A stretch of DNA of 64,000 nt. Origin: Chryseosolibacter indicum. Lineage in GTDB: Bacteria; Bacteroidota; Bacteroidia; Cytophagales; Cyclobacteriaceae. The stretch spans positions 18,988-82,987 of the forward strand of contig NZ_JAHESD010000018.1 in the NCBI RefSeq assembly GCF_018598585.1, read 5' to 3'. The position numbers and the translations under genes were made by a program. The notes under the pieces are model-generated. The model did no database searches. It saw only the letters and a program-made list of their open reading frames with translations, and had not been told where the DNA came from. Every line of letters begins with the position of its first letter. Within the stretch, counting starts at the first letter, position 1. Positions 26,356 through 35,809 of the stretch are shown in pieces.

Positions 26356-29300
26356 TTAAACGGTAATGGGTTGTGTTTTCGAGAACTCATTTTCCTGCAC
26401 ATCCTTATGAACATAAGCACGTGAGAAGTAAGAGTATACTGAAGGTATGACATACAAAGTGAGTAGACCTGCAAAGAGGAGCCCACCAACTACAGCAATA
26501 CCCAAAGAAGTTCTGCTTCCTGAAGACGTGCCAAGTGATAGTGCAATTGGTAGTGTACCAAAGATCATGGCTAAAGTAGTCATGAGGATAGGACGGAAGC
26601 GGGAGCTTGCTGCTGACAATACAGCATCTTTTACATTAAGGCCCTCTTCTTTTCTTTGGTTTGCAAATTCCACTATCAGAATACCATTCTTGGTAATGAG
26701 GCCAATCAGCATGATAATACCAATCTGACTGAAGACGTTAATTGATTGTTCAGTAATCCACAAGCTAAGAACTGCACCCGTTAACGCCATAGGAACAGTT
26801 AATAAGATAATAAATGGATCGATGAGACTTTCAAACTGCGCTGCGAGTACAAGATAAATTAACACAATAGCGAATATGAATGCGAAGATCAGGCTTGAGC
26901 TACTTTCTGCGTAGTCGCGGCTTTGTCCTCCCAATGCTGTAGTAAATCCAGCAGGCAATGTGCGCTTTGCTATTTCATCCATTTCTTTTATGGCTTCACC
27001 AAGACTAACACCTGCAGAGGGTGTTGCTGAGATGGTTACACTATAAGATTGGTTGTAGCGGTATATGGCAGGAGGACTAACACTTTCTTTCATTGATACC
27101 AGGTTATCTAATGACACCATTTCACCAGTTTGTGATTTAAGGAAAAGAGAATGGAGATTCGCTGGCGCCGAACGCTCTTCTCTCTCTAACTGACCAATCA
27201 CCTCATATTGCCTGTCGTTGTAGATAAAGTATCCATATCGTCTTCCACTAAGCGCAAGTTGTAACGTACGTCCAATTTCCTGCGTAGAGATTCCGAGCTG
27301 CGCAGCTCGTTGACGGTCTATGTTTATACTTATTTCGGGCCTGTTGATTTTAAAATCAGGATCCTGAAAACTTAGTTTTTTACTTTGATAAACCTCATTC
27401 ATTATCTTCGGAGTGATGTTTACCAGGCTTTGCAGATCGGGAGCTTGTATGATGTATTGAAGAGGTTGTGAGCTTGAGAAGCCCCCAATTGTTGGGATTT
27501 GAATAGGAATGATGATAACGTTCCTGAATCTCCCTGATGCAGCTACAAGTTTTTCGTAAACCTGTTGTTGCGTCATCCCACTCTTCCTTTCTTTAGGGTC
27601 TTTTAAAAAGATCCACTGAAAGCCTCCATTCACTGGTTGTACGAGAGTTCCTGATGATGCTGCTACTGCGGCGTAAGTACGATTTTCATTAAGATCAGGA
27701 ATAGAATCTGATACAAAGTTATTAATCTCTTTCATGGTTTGCTCCATGCTTTCGTAGGAGGTTCCCTCTGGTGCGATAACAGCAAGACCAATCATCGATC
27801 TGTCTTCAAGCGGTGCGAGCTCTGATGGTAACTTAGGCAGGAGAAACCACGCAATGGCAAATGAAAGTACCAGTAAAACAAAGCCCAGCCACCTCACCTT
27901 AAAGAATGCATTCAATGAGCGCTCATAGGCATGGTTGAGTCTTTCAAACCAAGGCTCTGTTTTTCGATACAACCAACCCTGCGATGCATTCGCTTTTAAA
28001 AGATAGGCGCTCATCATAGGGGAAAGGGTTAAAGCAACGAAGGCTGAGATTAGCACAGAACCTGCTACTACAATTGCAAATTCTTTAAACAGCTTACCGG
28101 TTATTCCGCCAAGGAATAGAATAGGAAGAAACACGGCAGCAAGCGTCACCGTAGTAGATATTACAGCGAAGTAAATTTCGTCGGAGCCTTTTCTTGCGGC
28201 TTCTATCGGCTTCATTCCCTTTTCAATTTTACTGTAGATATTTTCAAGAACTACAATAGCATCATCCACTACCAGACCTATGGCAAGCACCAATGCCAGT
28301 AATGTGAGCACGTTAATTGAGAAGTCAGCCAGGTACATAATAAAGAAGGCTGAGATAATAGAGACGGGAATAGCTACCAATGGAATGATTGTACTACGCC
28401 AGTCGCGAAGGAAAATGAAAATGATTAGCGCAACCAATACGAAAGCGAGAATCAAAGTCTCTTCCACTTCTGTTAGTGAGTTCCGAACAGGCACAGTAAA
28501 ATCTTTTCCCAAAGCAATGGTATATTCTTTTGGTGCTGATTTAACAATTTCCTCAAAGCGTTTCTTGAACTCATCAACAATAGCAAGTGAGTTGGCACCC
28601 CGTTGAGGTGAGACACCCGTACCTACTCCATAGGCGGCTGTTTTACCTTCGCCAATAATCATTGCAGTTCTTTCATTCTGTGATGACATCACCGCTGTAC
28701 CAATATCTTTAAATCTAACAATGGCACCATCTTTCTGCACAATGATCATGTTATTGAAGTCGTCTTCCGTTACAAGTCTTCCCTGCGTGCGTAAGGTAAC
28801 TTCTGTGTTTTCGCCTTCAATTCTTCCGCTTGGAAGGTCTACATTTTCTCTTTGTAATGCGGCCTGTACATCAGCAGGAGTAAGGCCAAGCGCAGCGAGT
28901 CTAAGCGGGTCCATGCGTAGTCTCATGGCGCGCTTGCGTCCTGCATAGGTATCTACCAGACGAACACCAGGAATAGATTGTAGCTTTTCTTTTATATTGA
29001 TGTTTACAAAATCAGTAACATCTTCCAGGCTTTTGGTATTACTTTGAACAGTGAGGAAAACCAGAAAATCTGCAGGCCCTGCCTTTTCAACAATAGTAGG
29101 TTCTATGTCGGAAGGAAGTTGCTGACGTGATTTTGAAACCTTATCACGAACATCATTAGCCGCAGCTTCCAGGTCTGTATCAAGGTTAAACTCTACTGTA
29201 ATAATACTTACCTGCTCGCGCGATACAGACGAAAGGGCACGGATACCATTTGCTTCTGCGATTGCCTCTTCGAGTGGTTTAGTAACCTGCGATGCGATGA

Positions 29301-29475
29301 TATCGGCGCTCGCACCGGGGTACACCGTGGTTACCATAACAATAGGAGAATCAGTTACCGGATATTCTCTTGTTCCAAGAAATGTATAACCAACTATTCC
29401 AAAGAGAATCAGTAGTACTGACATTACGCCAGCTAACACCGGTCTCGATATACTTATTTGCGATATTGCACTCAT
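26356..29475 (-). CDS. RND multidrug efflux permease (AcrB/HAE1 type)
   Basis: 1039 residues, standard length for HAE1-type RND pumps: 12 transmembrane helices with two large periplasmic loops. The N-terminal SISRPVLAGVMSVLLILFG helix and the proton-relay pair in LAIGLVVDDAIVVLEN are intact. Further marks are the trailing helix motif GIIMLIGLITKNGILIVEFA and STTVTLAAVFLPILFLGG. It exports hydrophobic or amphiphilic compounds driven by protons together with the adaptor and TolC partner. Gap to the adaptor is 28 bases. The substrate cannot be read from sequence; regulation by the adjacent ArsR protein suggests induction by a metal or related thiol-reactive signal, although the pump itself is not of the heavy-metal (CusA) subclass. 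Confidence 0.94.
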   Translation of the reverse strand: MSAISQISISRPVLAGVMSVLLILFGIVGYTFLGTREYPVTDSPIVMVTTVYPGASADIIASQVTKPLEEAIAEANGIRALSSVSREQVSIITVEFNLDTDLEAAANDVRDKVSKSRQQLPSDIEPTIVEKAGPADFLVFLTVQSNTKSLEDVTDFVNINIKEKLQSIPGVRLVDTYAGRKRAMRLRMDPLRLAALGLTPADVQAALQRENVDLPSGRIEGENTEVTLRTQGRLVTEDDFNNMIIVQKDGAIVRFKDIGTAVMSSQNERTAMIIGEGKTAAYGVGTGVSPQRGANSLAIVDEFKKRFEEIVKSAPKEYTIALGKDFTVPVRNSLTEVEETLILAFVLVALIIFIFLRDWRSTIIPLVAIPVSIISAFFIMYLADFSINVLTLLALVLAIGLVVDDAIVVLENIYSKIEKGMKPIEAARKGSDEIYFAVISTTVTLAAVFLPILFLGGITGKLFKEFAIVVAGSVLISAFVALTLSPMMSAYLLKANASQGWLYRKTEPWFERLNHAYERSLNAFFKVRWLGFVLLVLSFAIAWFLLPKLPSELAPLEDRSMIGLAVIAPEGTSYESMEQTMKEINNFVSDSIPDLNENRTYAAVAASSGTLVQPVNGGFQWIFLKDPKERKSGMTQQQVYEKLVAASGRFRNVIIIPIQIPTIGGFSSSQPLQYIIQAPDLQSLVNITPKIMNEVYQSKKLSFQDPDFKINRPEISINIDRQRAAQLGISTQEIGRTLQLALSGRRYGYFIYNDRQYEVIGQLEREERSAPANLHSLFLKSQTGEMVSLDNLVSMKESVSPPAIYRYNQSYSVTISATPSAGVSLGEAIKEMDEIAKRTLPAGFTTALGGQSRDYAESSSSLIFAFIFAIVLIYLVLAAQFESLIDPFIILLTVPMALTGAVLSLWITEQSINVFSQIGIIMLIGLITKNGILIVEFANQRKEEGLNVKDAVLSAASSRFRPILMTTLAMIFGTLPIALSLGTSSGSRTSLGIAVVGGLLFAGLLTLYVIPSVYSYFSRAYVHKDVQENEFSKTQPITV

Positions 29476-29503
29476 GCAAACTTTAAATTAATGCGTTTTA
29501 TTT

Positions 29504-30583
29504 TTATTTGATGGCGAGAAGATTCACCTGTGTTCCAGGCGCAAGTCTTAAGAGGTTGCTTGTAATCACTGTATCTCCTGCAGTAAGACCTTTAACTATT
29601 TCTATAGAACCGGTACTACGCTGACCAATCTCAATTGGTTGTAACTGCGCTTTCTTATTTTTTGACACAAATACAACGTATCCGCCAGGAGAAGGAATTA
29701 GTGCATGTGAAGAAATAGCAAGTGCATTAGGAGATGTTTTTAAGGACAGCGTTATACGAGCACTTTGACCAGGAAGAAGTTTGCCTTCTGGATTAGGAGA
29801 AACTCCTCTCACCAGGAGACTTCTTGTATCGGTATCTAAGCTTGCCGCTTTTGCTGTGATCCTGGCTTTATAAACTTTTTCATCAGAGGGGGTAGTAAAG
29901 GATTGTTCACTTCCCACTGATACAGTATTTGAGTATTTTTCAGGGATTGAGAAGTCTACTTTTACAACACTGTTGTCTTCAATGTTAGCAAGTACTGTGT
30001 TAGTAGATACAACAGCACCGGGATAGGTGTTAATGATTCCCACCTGCCCATCAAACGGTGCAACAATTCTTGTCTTATCAATGATGGTAAGTAGTTCCTG
30101 AATCTGAGCCTGAAGTACTTTTAAATTGGTAGAAGCTTCATCATAATCCTGTTGCGCAATTGCTTCTTTTTCAAGTAGATCCTTTAGTCTTCCTTCATTA
30201 AGCAACGCGAGTTTCTCTTGTTGTCTTAATTTCTCTAACTGGGCCAGTAAGTCTGAATTATCAAGTTGAAAAAGTAATGTGCCTTTCCTTACCTTACTTC
30301 CTTCTTTTACATTTACTTTGGTTACTTTTCTTGTTAACTCGCTCACGATACTTACTTGTTGATTTGCAAGAATTGATCCTGTTACAACAAGTTCGTCACT
30401 TACTACGCCGGGCTTTACTACCATTGCGTCTACGGGTATTCCTGTAAATGCAGGGGCCGATGTTTCTGTTGCAGGCATTTCTTCAGCTTTGATGGTACAT
30501 GCAGCAACGCCAGCAACCAGTAGCGCATAGCCTGCTAAAATTTGCAGGTCAATAAATAGTCGATGTCTAAAAAATGAATTCAT
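29504..30583 (-). CDS. RND efflux periplasmic adaptor subunit
   Basis: 359 residues of the membrane-fusion protein family. A hydrophobic N-terminal segment ends in AACTIKAEE, suggesting a lipoprotein cysteine. The lipoyl-like halves (LVVTGSILANQQVSIVSELT and VAPFDGQVGIINTYPGAVV) flank a helical hairpin, followed by beta-barrel and membrane-proximal domains (SARITLSLKTSPNALAIS). It bridges permease and TolC. First gene of the operon; a near copy of the ArsR operator lies 115 bases upstream of its ATG. Confidence 0.92.
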   Translation of the reverse strand: MNSFFRHRLFIDLQILAGYALLVAGVAACTIKAEEMPATETSAPAFTGIPVDAMVVKPGVVSDELVVTGSILANQQVSIVSELTRKVTKVNVKEGSKVRKGTLLFQLDNSDLLAQLEKLRQQEKLALLNEGRLKDLLEKEAIAQQDYDEASTNLKVLQAQIQELLTIIDKTRIVAPFDGQVGIINTYPGAVVSTNTVLANIEDNSVVKVDFSIPEKYSNTVSVGSEQSFTTPSDEKVYKARITAKAASLDTDTRSLLVRGVSPNPEGKLLPGQSARITLSLKTSPNALAISSHALIPSPGGYVVFVSKNKKAQLQPIEIGQRSTGSIEIVKGLTAGDTVITSNLLRLAPGTQVNLLAIK

Positions 30584-30697
30584 AGGTTAATTGTGGTTTT
30601 TATTGAAGGCTTTTGTTATGTTATTTTTTTTGATTTGCTTGATTTTGTTGATCGGGGGTAACATTGGTGTCGATTCATTCATTCGCTTTATTTTATA

Positions 30698-30715
30698 TAT
30701 TTAAATATTTCGATA
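30698..30715. promoter_or_regulatory. Second ArsR operator, upstream of the efflux operon
   Basis: TATTTAAATATTTCGATA matches the perfect 18-bp palindrome upstream of the arsR-like gene at 16 of 18 positions (the right half is identical). It lies between arsR and the adaptor gene, where a repressor would control the pump operon. Confidence 0.6.
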
Positions 30716-30731
30716 CATTTTGTTAAAAAAA

Positions 30732-31010
30732 TTAGTCTTTTTTAAGGCACTTTAGGAAGTCTATATATTCATCAAGAAGTTTATCGTTTAAAGTATATCG
30801 GACGTTCCTTCCTTGTTTCTCACTGATTACAATTTCAGTATCCGTTAACAATTTCATGTGGTGGCAGATTGAAGGCTGAGCGAGGTTTAGTACGTTGTCG
30901 ATGTCACAACAATAAAGCGGATCGCCTTTCTTCCTGATCTCCTGGATAATGATAAGACGATTGGGATCACCTAAAGCTTTTGATATCTTCTCAGCCTTCT
31001 TCGCGTTCAT
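30732..31010 (-). CDS. ArsR-family metalloregulatory-type repressor
   Basis: 92 residues with the winged-helix core of ArsR/SmtB regulators: ALGDPNRLIIIQEIRKKG (helix 1-2), AQPSICHHMKLLTDTEIV (recognition helix) and a wing EKQGRNVRYTLND. A Cys-Cys-Asp motif (YCCDI) sits near the start of helix 3, where the ArsR metal site (CxC) is usually found, plus a further Cys in the recognition helix and one near the C-terminus. Metal or thiol sensing is plausible. Both its own promoter and the downstream efflux operon carry matching palindromes, so it is most likely the autoregulated repressor of this pump. Confidence 0.88.
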   Translation of the reverse strand: MNAKKAEKISKALGDPNRLIIIQEIRKKGDPLYCCDIDNVLNLAQPSICHHMKLLTDTEIVISEKQGRNVRYTLNDKLLDEYIDFLKCLKKD

Positions 31011-31035
31011 AACAGATACGATTTAGTTATCTATT

Positions 31036-31053
31036 TATCGAAATATTTCGATA
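31036..31053. promoter_or_regulatory. Perfect 18-bp palindromic operator upstream of arsR-like gene
   Basis: TATCGAAATATTTCGATA is a perfect 18-bp palindrome located 26 bases upstream of the ArsR start codon, so probably overlapping its promoter. Length and symmetry fit an ArsR dimer. A 16/18 match lies on the other side of the gene. Confidence 0.75.
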
Positions 31054-31217
31054 TGTCTAAATACGCTCGATTTTTATAAAAGGTTCAGTTGCCTTGAAAA
31101 AAATTTAAATAAATTAACCTATCAGATGTTAGTACCTCAATCTATCATCAAGGTCTGCCTCCCCTAGATGTTTATATAAGGAACTAGGAGTTTAAACAGA
31201 TAAAACAATTGGCTATA

Positions 31218-31252
31218 AATAAAGAAGGGCTGTCCTTGTAAGAACAGCCCTT
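31218..31252 (-). terminator. Terminator of the GT4-GH57 operon (minus strand)
   Basis: Perfect 9-base stem AAGGGCTGT (31225-31233)/ACAGCCCTT (31244-31252) with a 10-base loop. On the minus strand it is followed by CTTTATTTAT. It sits 25 bases beyond the GH57 stop. Confidence 0.75.
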
Positions 31253-31276
31253 GGCTTATTTTGGAGATAAAGTAAA

Positions 31277-32545
31277 TTATGCTGTTAATCCTTCAAGCAA
31301 GGACTTGGCCTTTTTCTTTCTTGCTTTTACAGGCTTCAGTAGGCTCTTTCTTAGATCTAATTTTACAGAAAAATCCGTCAAAGCATTCATATAATTTATA
31401 AACGCCTCGTAAGGAGAAGGATAAGGACTAAAGTAATTATGTATTGTTCCGTCAGTTCCTTTTTTTGTCGACATATAATAGAAATGATCACTGGTTTGTA
31501 ACAATCTCCATTGCTTTAATGTCTCTGCATCGTTTAATGCTTTAACAGAAGAGTCAAGCTTTACGAGCGTTTCAAAAGCATCACGTTGAAGGTCATTGCC
31601 TACCCAAGCTGATAGATCTCTTTCATTATCAGCCCATGACACAAAATGAGGGCAATCTAAAACGGCTTGAGGTTTTATGGTGTCTACAGCTTCAGTAGGA
31701 GTGAGCATCTTAAAAGTGCTGTCAGAAGCTATACCCGACAACATGTTCTCAAGGAATTGGAAAATGCCACTTTCCTTTTTGTGATGCTCGCCAAATGTTT
31801 CGTAGTCCATGGCAACATTAACAACCCTTTCATGGGTTGGAATATCTTTAAGCCATGTTATATATTGATCCGCTGTAAGACCACTATAGTGCGAAAAGCG
31901 GAAGGCAATGTCATCACTTAAAATAAAGTTACGTAACAAAATGCTTAAACCTTCCTCTGTCGGGTGTTGATAAACCTGGTTAGGGCTCTTATCATTACTA
32001 AGAACTCTCGCAACACCATCTGTGAAAACACCTTTAAAGCCCAACAGAGCCGCACGTCTGCCAACATCATCGCTGTAAATCAACTCAGTGTTTCTGAATA
32101 CGGTTGGCCTTTTGCCAAAATGTTTCTCGATGAGCTCCGTATGCTTGAGTGTCTGAATTTCGAATTCATGTCCAGGAATAAGTGTTGCCAAAGAGTGGTA
32201 ATAAGTTTCTCCGAGAAATTCAACCGATCCTGTTTCGGCAAGGTCTTTAAAGCTTTCAAGGACCTCAGGAGCAAACGCCTCAAACTGATCCAGTGTAACA
32301 CCTGAAATCGAAAAAGCTATCTTGATGCCAGGGTATTTCTTAATGAGCTTAAGCAGAAGTTGGTTGGTTGGAAGGTAGCATGATGCTGCAACACGCTCCA
32401 ATATCTGTTGGTTTTGTTGATCATCAAAAAGACCAGAATCCGTACCTATGTCAAATAGCCTAACAGTACGAAGTCTACGAGGCTGATGAACTTGAAAATA
32501 GAATACTAGATTTCTGCTGCGATCACTATTGTTCAATAAGCTCAT
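31277..32545 (-). CDS. Glycoside hydrolase family 57 (alpha-glucan-acting)
   Basis: 422 residues, cytoplasmic. GH57 features: N-terminal LVFYFQVHQPRRLR (metal/substrate His-x-Pro), VEFLGETYYHSLATL, the presumed nucleophile Glu154 in VFRNTELIYSDD and the presumed acid/base Asp247 in VAMDYETFGEH. The family cleaves or transfers alpha-glucan chains. Its start codon lies inside the preceding glycosyltransferase gene (20-base overlap), implying translational coupling; this GT4-GH57 pairing recurs in Bacteroidota and suggests synthesis and trimming of a storage alpha-glucan or maltodextrin. Confidence 0.87.
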   Translation of the reverse strand: MSLLNNSDRSRNLVFYFQVHQPRRLRTVRLFDIGTDSGLFDDQQNQQILERVAASCYLPTNQLLLKLIKKYPGIKIAFSISGVTLDQFEAFAPEVLESFKDLAETGSVEFLGETYYHSLATLIPGHEFEIQTLKHTELIEKHFGKRPTVFRNTELIYSDDVGRRAALLGFKGVFTDGVARVLSNDKSPNQVYQHPTEEGLSILLRNFILSDDIAFRFSHYSGLTADQYITWLKDIPTHERVVNVAMDYETFGEHHKKESGIFQFLENMLSGIASDSTFKMLTPTEAVDTIKPQAVLDCPHFVSWADNERDLSAWVGNDLQRDAFETLVKLDSSVKALNDAETLKQWRLLQTSDHFYYMSTKKGTDGTIHNYFSPYPSPYEAFINYMNALTDFSVKLDLRKSLLKPVKARKKKAKSLLEGLTA

Positions 32546-34097
32546 GATATAGGTTATTAAGTTTTTTAGCGGCGTTATCCCAGGTAATCCCTTTTATATG
32601 CTTTTTACTGTTTTTCTTTAGTGTTTTATGCAGGCTCTTATACTTTAATACGCTACAAATAGACTCAGCTAATTCATTGGTATTCCAGAAATCTACCGTT
32701 ATTGCATGCGGCATAACTTCGGCTACGCCAGACTGCTTTGAAATTATAACAGGTACCCCAGCCTGAATAGCTTCTAATGGAGCAATACCAAAAGGCTCGG
32801 ATACTGAAGGCATAACATAAAGATTTGACATCTTCCATACCTTCTGAATATCATTACCTTTTAGAAAACCAGTAAAGTGAAAATGCGATGACATCTTCAG
32901 CTGCGCCACGCGTTGAATCATTGCAGGAAGCAGATCTCCTGAACCAGCCACGATAAAACGTGCGTCTGGAATTTCCTTTAGAACCTTTCTTGCGGCTTCT
33001 ACAAAATAAAGTGGACCTTTCTGATGTGTTACCCTTCCGAGAAAAGTAACTACCGGAGCTTTTCTTAAAGGAGACTTAAACTCAACTTTTTGTTTTTTCT
33101 GTGGAATAATTCCGTTGTGAACTACGCAAACCTTTTGTTCAGCGATGTTATATTTATTAACTGCAATTCTTTTAGTCCATTCACTTACAGTTACAACACG
33201 GTCGGCTTTTTGCATACCCCGTTGTTCAATTGCATGTACTCTGGTATCTACGTTATCGCCAGTGCGATCAAATTCTGTTGCATGAACATGTACTACCAGT
33301 GGCTTACCGCTTACCTCTTTTGCCGCAATGCCTGCCGGGTATGTCATCCAATCATGGGCATGAATTACATCGAAAGAAAACCGTCTTGCTATTTCTTCTG
33401 CTACCTGTGCATAGCGTTCAACTTCGAGTAATAGGTTGGCACCATAAGAACCTGAAAATGTATAAGTAACTTCTTTTACAGAATCCGATTCTTCAATTGC
33501 ATTATCACTATTAATGTGTTCTTGTGGTTGTGTTTCTTGTGCTTCAGTTTGATCGGCAGAAGTTGTAAGTTGTGATGCCTTACTTGCCAATTCTGATGAC
33601 GTATTAGATTCTGTATTGGATTCAATTGGGCTATTATTTTTTCTATCACCGAATGAATAATTCCAATGGTTAACTTCACTAGAGTGCTGTTCGAAGTCAG
33701 GAGCGCGATAAGCTGATAATCCAGAAGGAATTTCTATGTATGTAAAATTATCTTCTTCTTTTACTGAAATTATGTCTCCAGTATTTGTTGTATAGATAGT
33801 GGAGGGTTTAACGTCCTGTTTTCTTGAATCTGAAGGAATTGTATTAACGGCTGATTTGTTTTCCTTCTTTGAGTCAATATTAATATCAGGAGAATTTAAC
33901 TTAATAGTTTTATAAGGAATAGCGCTTGCATTAATCAAGCTCGTTTTTACCGTTGGTTCATCACCATGTAGTTTAGGTACCACGAAAAGAACATCTACAT
34001 CCTCTTTCCCAAGTGAATGAGTAAGGCCATAGCAGGCTGTTCCAAGACCACCGGAAATGTGGGGAGGGAACTCCCACCCAAACATCAATACTTTCAT
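32526..34097 (-). CDS. GT4-family glycosyltransferase (glycogen-synthase-like) with acidic insert
   Basis: 523 residues. The N-terminal Rossmann domain starts MKVLMFGWEFPPHISGGLGT, the Gly-rich loop of glycogen-synthase-like enzymes. A poorly conserved Ser/Thr/Glu/Asn-rich insert occupies about residues 75-205. The domain resumes with DVIHAHDWMTYPAG, and the C-terminal GT-B half carries VTFLGRVTHQKGPLYF and the donor-binding motif PSVSEPFGIAPLEAIQAG with the E-x7-E pattern. The likely reaction is glucosyl transfer from a nucleotide sugar to an alpha-glucan. It is the first gene of the pair and overlaps the GH57 start by 20 bases. Confidence 0.85.
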   Translation of the reverse strand: MKVLMFGWEFPPHISGGLGTACYGLTHSLGKEDVDVLFVVPKLHGDEPTVKTSLINASAIPYKTIKLNSPDINIDSKKENKSAVNTIPSDSRKQDVKPSTIYTTNTGDIISVKEEDNFTYIEIPSGLSAYRAPDFEQHSSEVNHWNYSFGDRKNNSPIESNTESNTSSELASKASQLTTSADQTEAQETQPQEHINSDNAIEESDSVKEVTYTFSGSYGANLLLEVERYAQVAEEIARRFSFDVIHAHDWMTYPAGIAAKEVSGKPLVVHVHATEFDRTGDNVDTRVHAIEQRGMQKADRVVTVSEWTKRIAVNKYNIAEQKVCVVHNGIIPQKKQKVEFKSPLRKAPVVTFLGRVTHQKGPLYFVEAARKVLKEIPDARFIVAGSGDLLPAMIQRVAQLKMSSHFHFTGFLKGNDIQKVWKMSNLYVMPSVSEPFGIAPLEAIQAGVPVIISKQSGVAEVMPHAITVDFWNTNELAESICSVLKYKSLHKTLKKNSKKHIKGITWDNAAKKLNNLYHELIEQ

Positions 34098-34472
34098 GCA
34101 ACGTATAGGTTATTCAAGATTATCAGGTTCAGTTGTTAAAGTTTCTGTTTCTTTAGCCTGCTTTACTTCCAAAGCTGATCAAATGACAACCGCAACAGTT
34201 AAAAAGTCATGCCTGTATTGAAGAATATCAATATTTAGATAGCAAGAATAAGATTATCGGATTACTATTCCCTTAAAAAGTATACACAATCGTAATAGTA
34301 ACCCGGTTAGAAGTAGCCCACGTCTAAAAAAGGTATAGCAAGAACATCGTATTGTAGAATCAAGTCTACAAACAGCCGCTTTAAATTGCACGAAGTAGAG
34401 TCAATAAAACTAGTTTCAAGTATTTTGGGAGTTCCGTTTTAATGTACCTAAGAAAGACGGAAAAGCTTAGAA
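34098..34472. other. Intergenic region, no feature seen
   Basis: About 375 bases between two minus-strand operons. I find no gene, RNA or clear hairpin terminator; it should carry the promoter of the glycosyltransferase gene. Confidence 0.4.
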
Positions 34473-35807
34473 CTAGTTGACGACAGCCTTCTCTGCCACA
34501 CTTTCTGTCGAAAGGTTTTCTCTTTTTTCTCCAATTATCAACCGCATGCCCTTATCGTAGCTAAAGTAGCTAAACATCCAATTAAGCAGAACGATAGTTT
34601 TATTGCGGAAACCAATAATAGACAATAGGTGGATAACCATCCAGATTAGCCAGGCAATTAAACCTGTGTATCTTAATTCTTTACCGAATACCTTGAGATC
34701 GGCTACTGCCCTGTTTCGCCCGATGGTAGCCATTGAACCCTGATCGCGGTATTTAAAGGGGGACATTTTTTTTCCTTTAAGATGATTTTTAAGGTTTTTC
34801 GCTAGTAATTTCCCTTGTTGCATAGCAGGCTGAGCCATCATGGGATGTCCATGAGGGTGTTCGGGAGTAATCATTGCAGCGATGTCGCCAACAGCAAATA
34901 CGTTTTCATATCCGACCACCCTGTTGTACTCATCAACTTTTATTCGATTGCCGGAAACAACGCATTCTTTATTTAACCCATCAATAAGAGATCCTGTAAC
35001 GCCGGCGGCCCATATTAAGGTGTGGCTATGCAAACGTTCTCCGGTATCAAGAAGAACTGTCCGTCCATCATAATACTTTACTTTTGAATTAAGCCAAACC
35101 TTAACGCCATATTTCTCCAAGCTATGTAGGGCTTCCGCTGATGCTTTTTGTGACATACCCTTGAGTAGTTCCTGTCCGCTTTGCACCAAGTGGATGTCCA
35201 TGTTCACAAAATCCAGCTCTTTATAATCTTTCGGAAATACATGCTTCTTTAATTCACTAAGCGCTCCTGCTATTTCAACACCAGTTGGTCCGCCACCTAC
35301 AATTACATAGTCCATGAGACTATTAAGCTGTTCCTGATCATCTGTTTGAAGTGCCTTCTCAAAGTTGTAGAGAATTGTATTTCTTAATGACAAAGCGTCT
35401 TCAATCGTCTTTATACTAATTGCCTTCTCCTTAATCTTATCGTTACCATAAAAATTAGTTGTAGCTCCTGTTGCAATTATTAAATAGTCATAACGGAATA
35501 ATCCTATGGATGTGAACACGACCTGCTGCAGCGTATCAACAGACTGTACTTCAGCAAGCCGAAAATAAAAGTTATCCTGTTCGTCAAACATCTTCCGGAA
35601 AGGGTAAACAATGGACTCCGCTTCTAGTGCAGCCGTTGCCACCTGATAGAGGAGGGGTTGAAAAGTGTGGAAGTTTTGCTTGTCGATAAGCACCACCTGA
35701 ACAGCCGCGCTGCATAACTTTTTAGCAAGCTCAAGCCCTGCGAACCCGCCCCCAACTATTACTACCCGTGGTTTACCCGTTTCCGGAATTATAGCATGTT
35801 CTGTCAT
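34473..35807 (-). CDS. ndh: Type II NADH:quinone oxidoreductase (NDH-2)
   Basis: 444 residues with two dinucleotide folds: FAD-binding PRVVIVGGGFAGLELAKKL near the N-terminus and NAD-binding YVIVGGGPTGVEIAGALSEL in the middle. The second FAD motif NVFAVGDIAAM lies further on. A hydrophobic C-terminal region (YTGLIAWLIWMVIHLLSIIG) provides the amphipathic/membrane anchor. This single-subunit, non-proton-pumping dehydrogenase reduces menaquinone with NADH. It follows the malate:quinone oxidoreductase gene with a two-base gap, so both are one transcript feeding the quinone pool. Confidence 0.9.
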   Translation of the reverse strand: MTEHAIIPETGKPRVVIVGGGFAGLELAKKLCSAAVQVVLIDKQNFHTFQPLLYQVATAALEAESIVYPFRKMFDEQDNFYFRLAEVQSVDTLQQVVFTSIGLFRYDYLIIATGATTNFYGNDKIKEKAISIKTIEDALSLRNTILYNFEKALQTDDQEQLNSLMDYVIVGGGPTGVEIAGALSELKKHVFPKDYKELDFVNMDIHLVQSGQELLKGMSQKASAEALHSLEKYGVKVWLNSKVKYYDGRTVLLDTGERLHSHTLIWAAGVTGSLIDGLNKECVVSGNRIKVDEYNRVVGYENVFAVGDIAAMITPEHPHGHPMMAQPAMQQGKLLAKNLKNHLKGKKMSPFKYRDQGSMATIGRNRAVADLKVFGKELRYTGLIAWLIWMVIHLLSIIGFRNKTIVLLNWMFSYFSYDKGMRLIIGEKRENLSTESVAEKAVVN

Positions 35808-35809
35808 GA

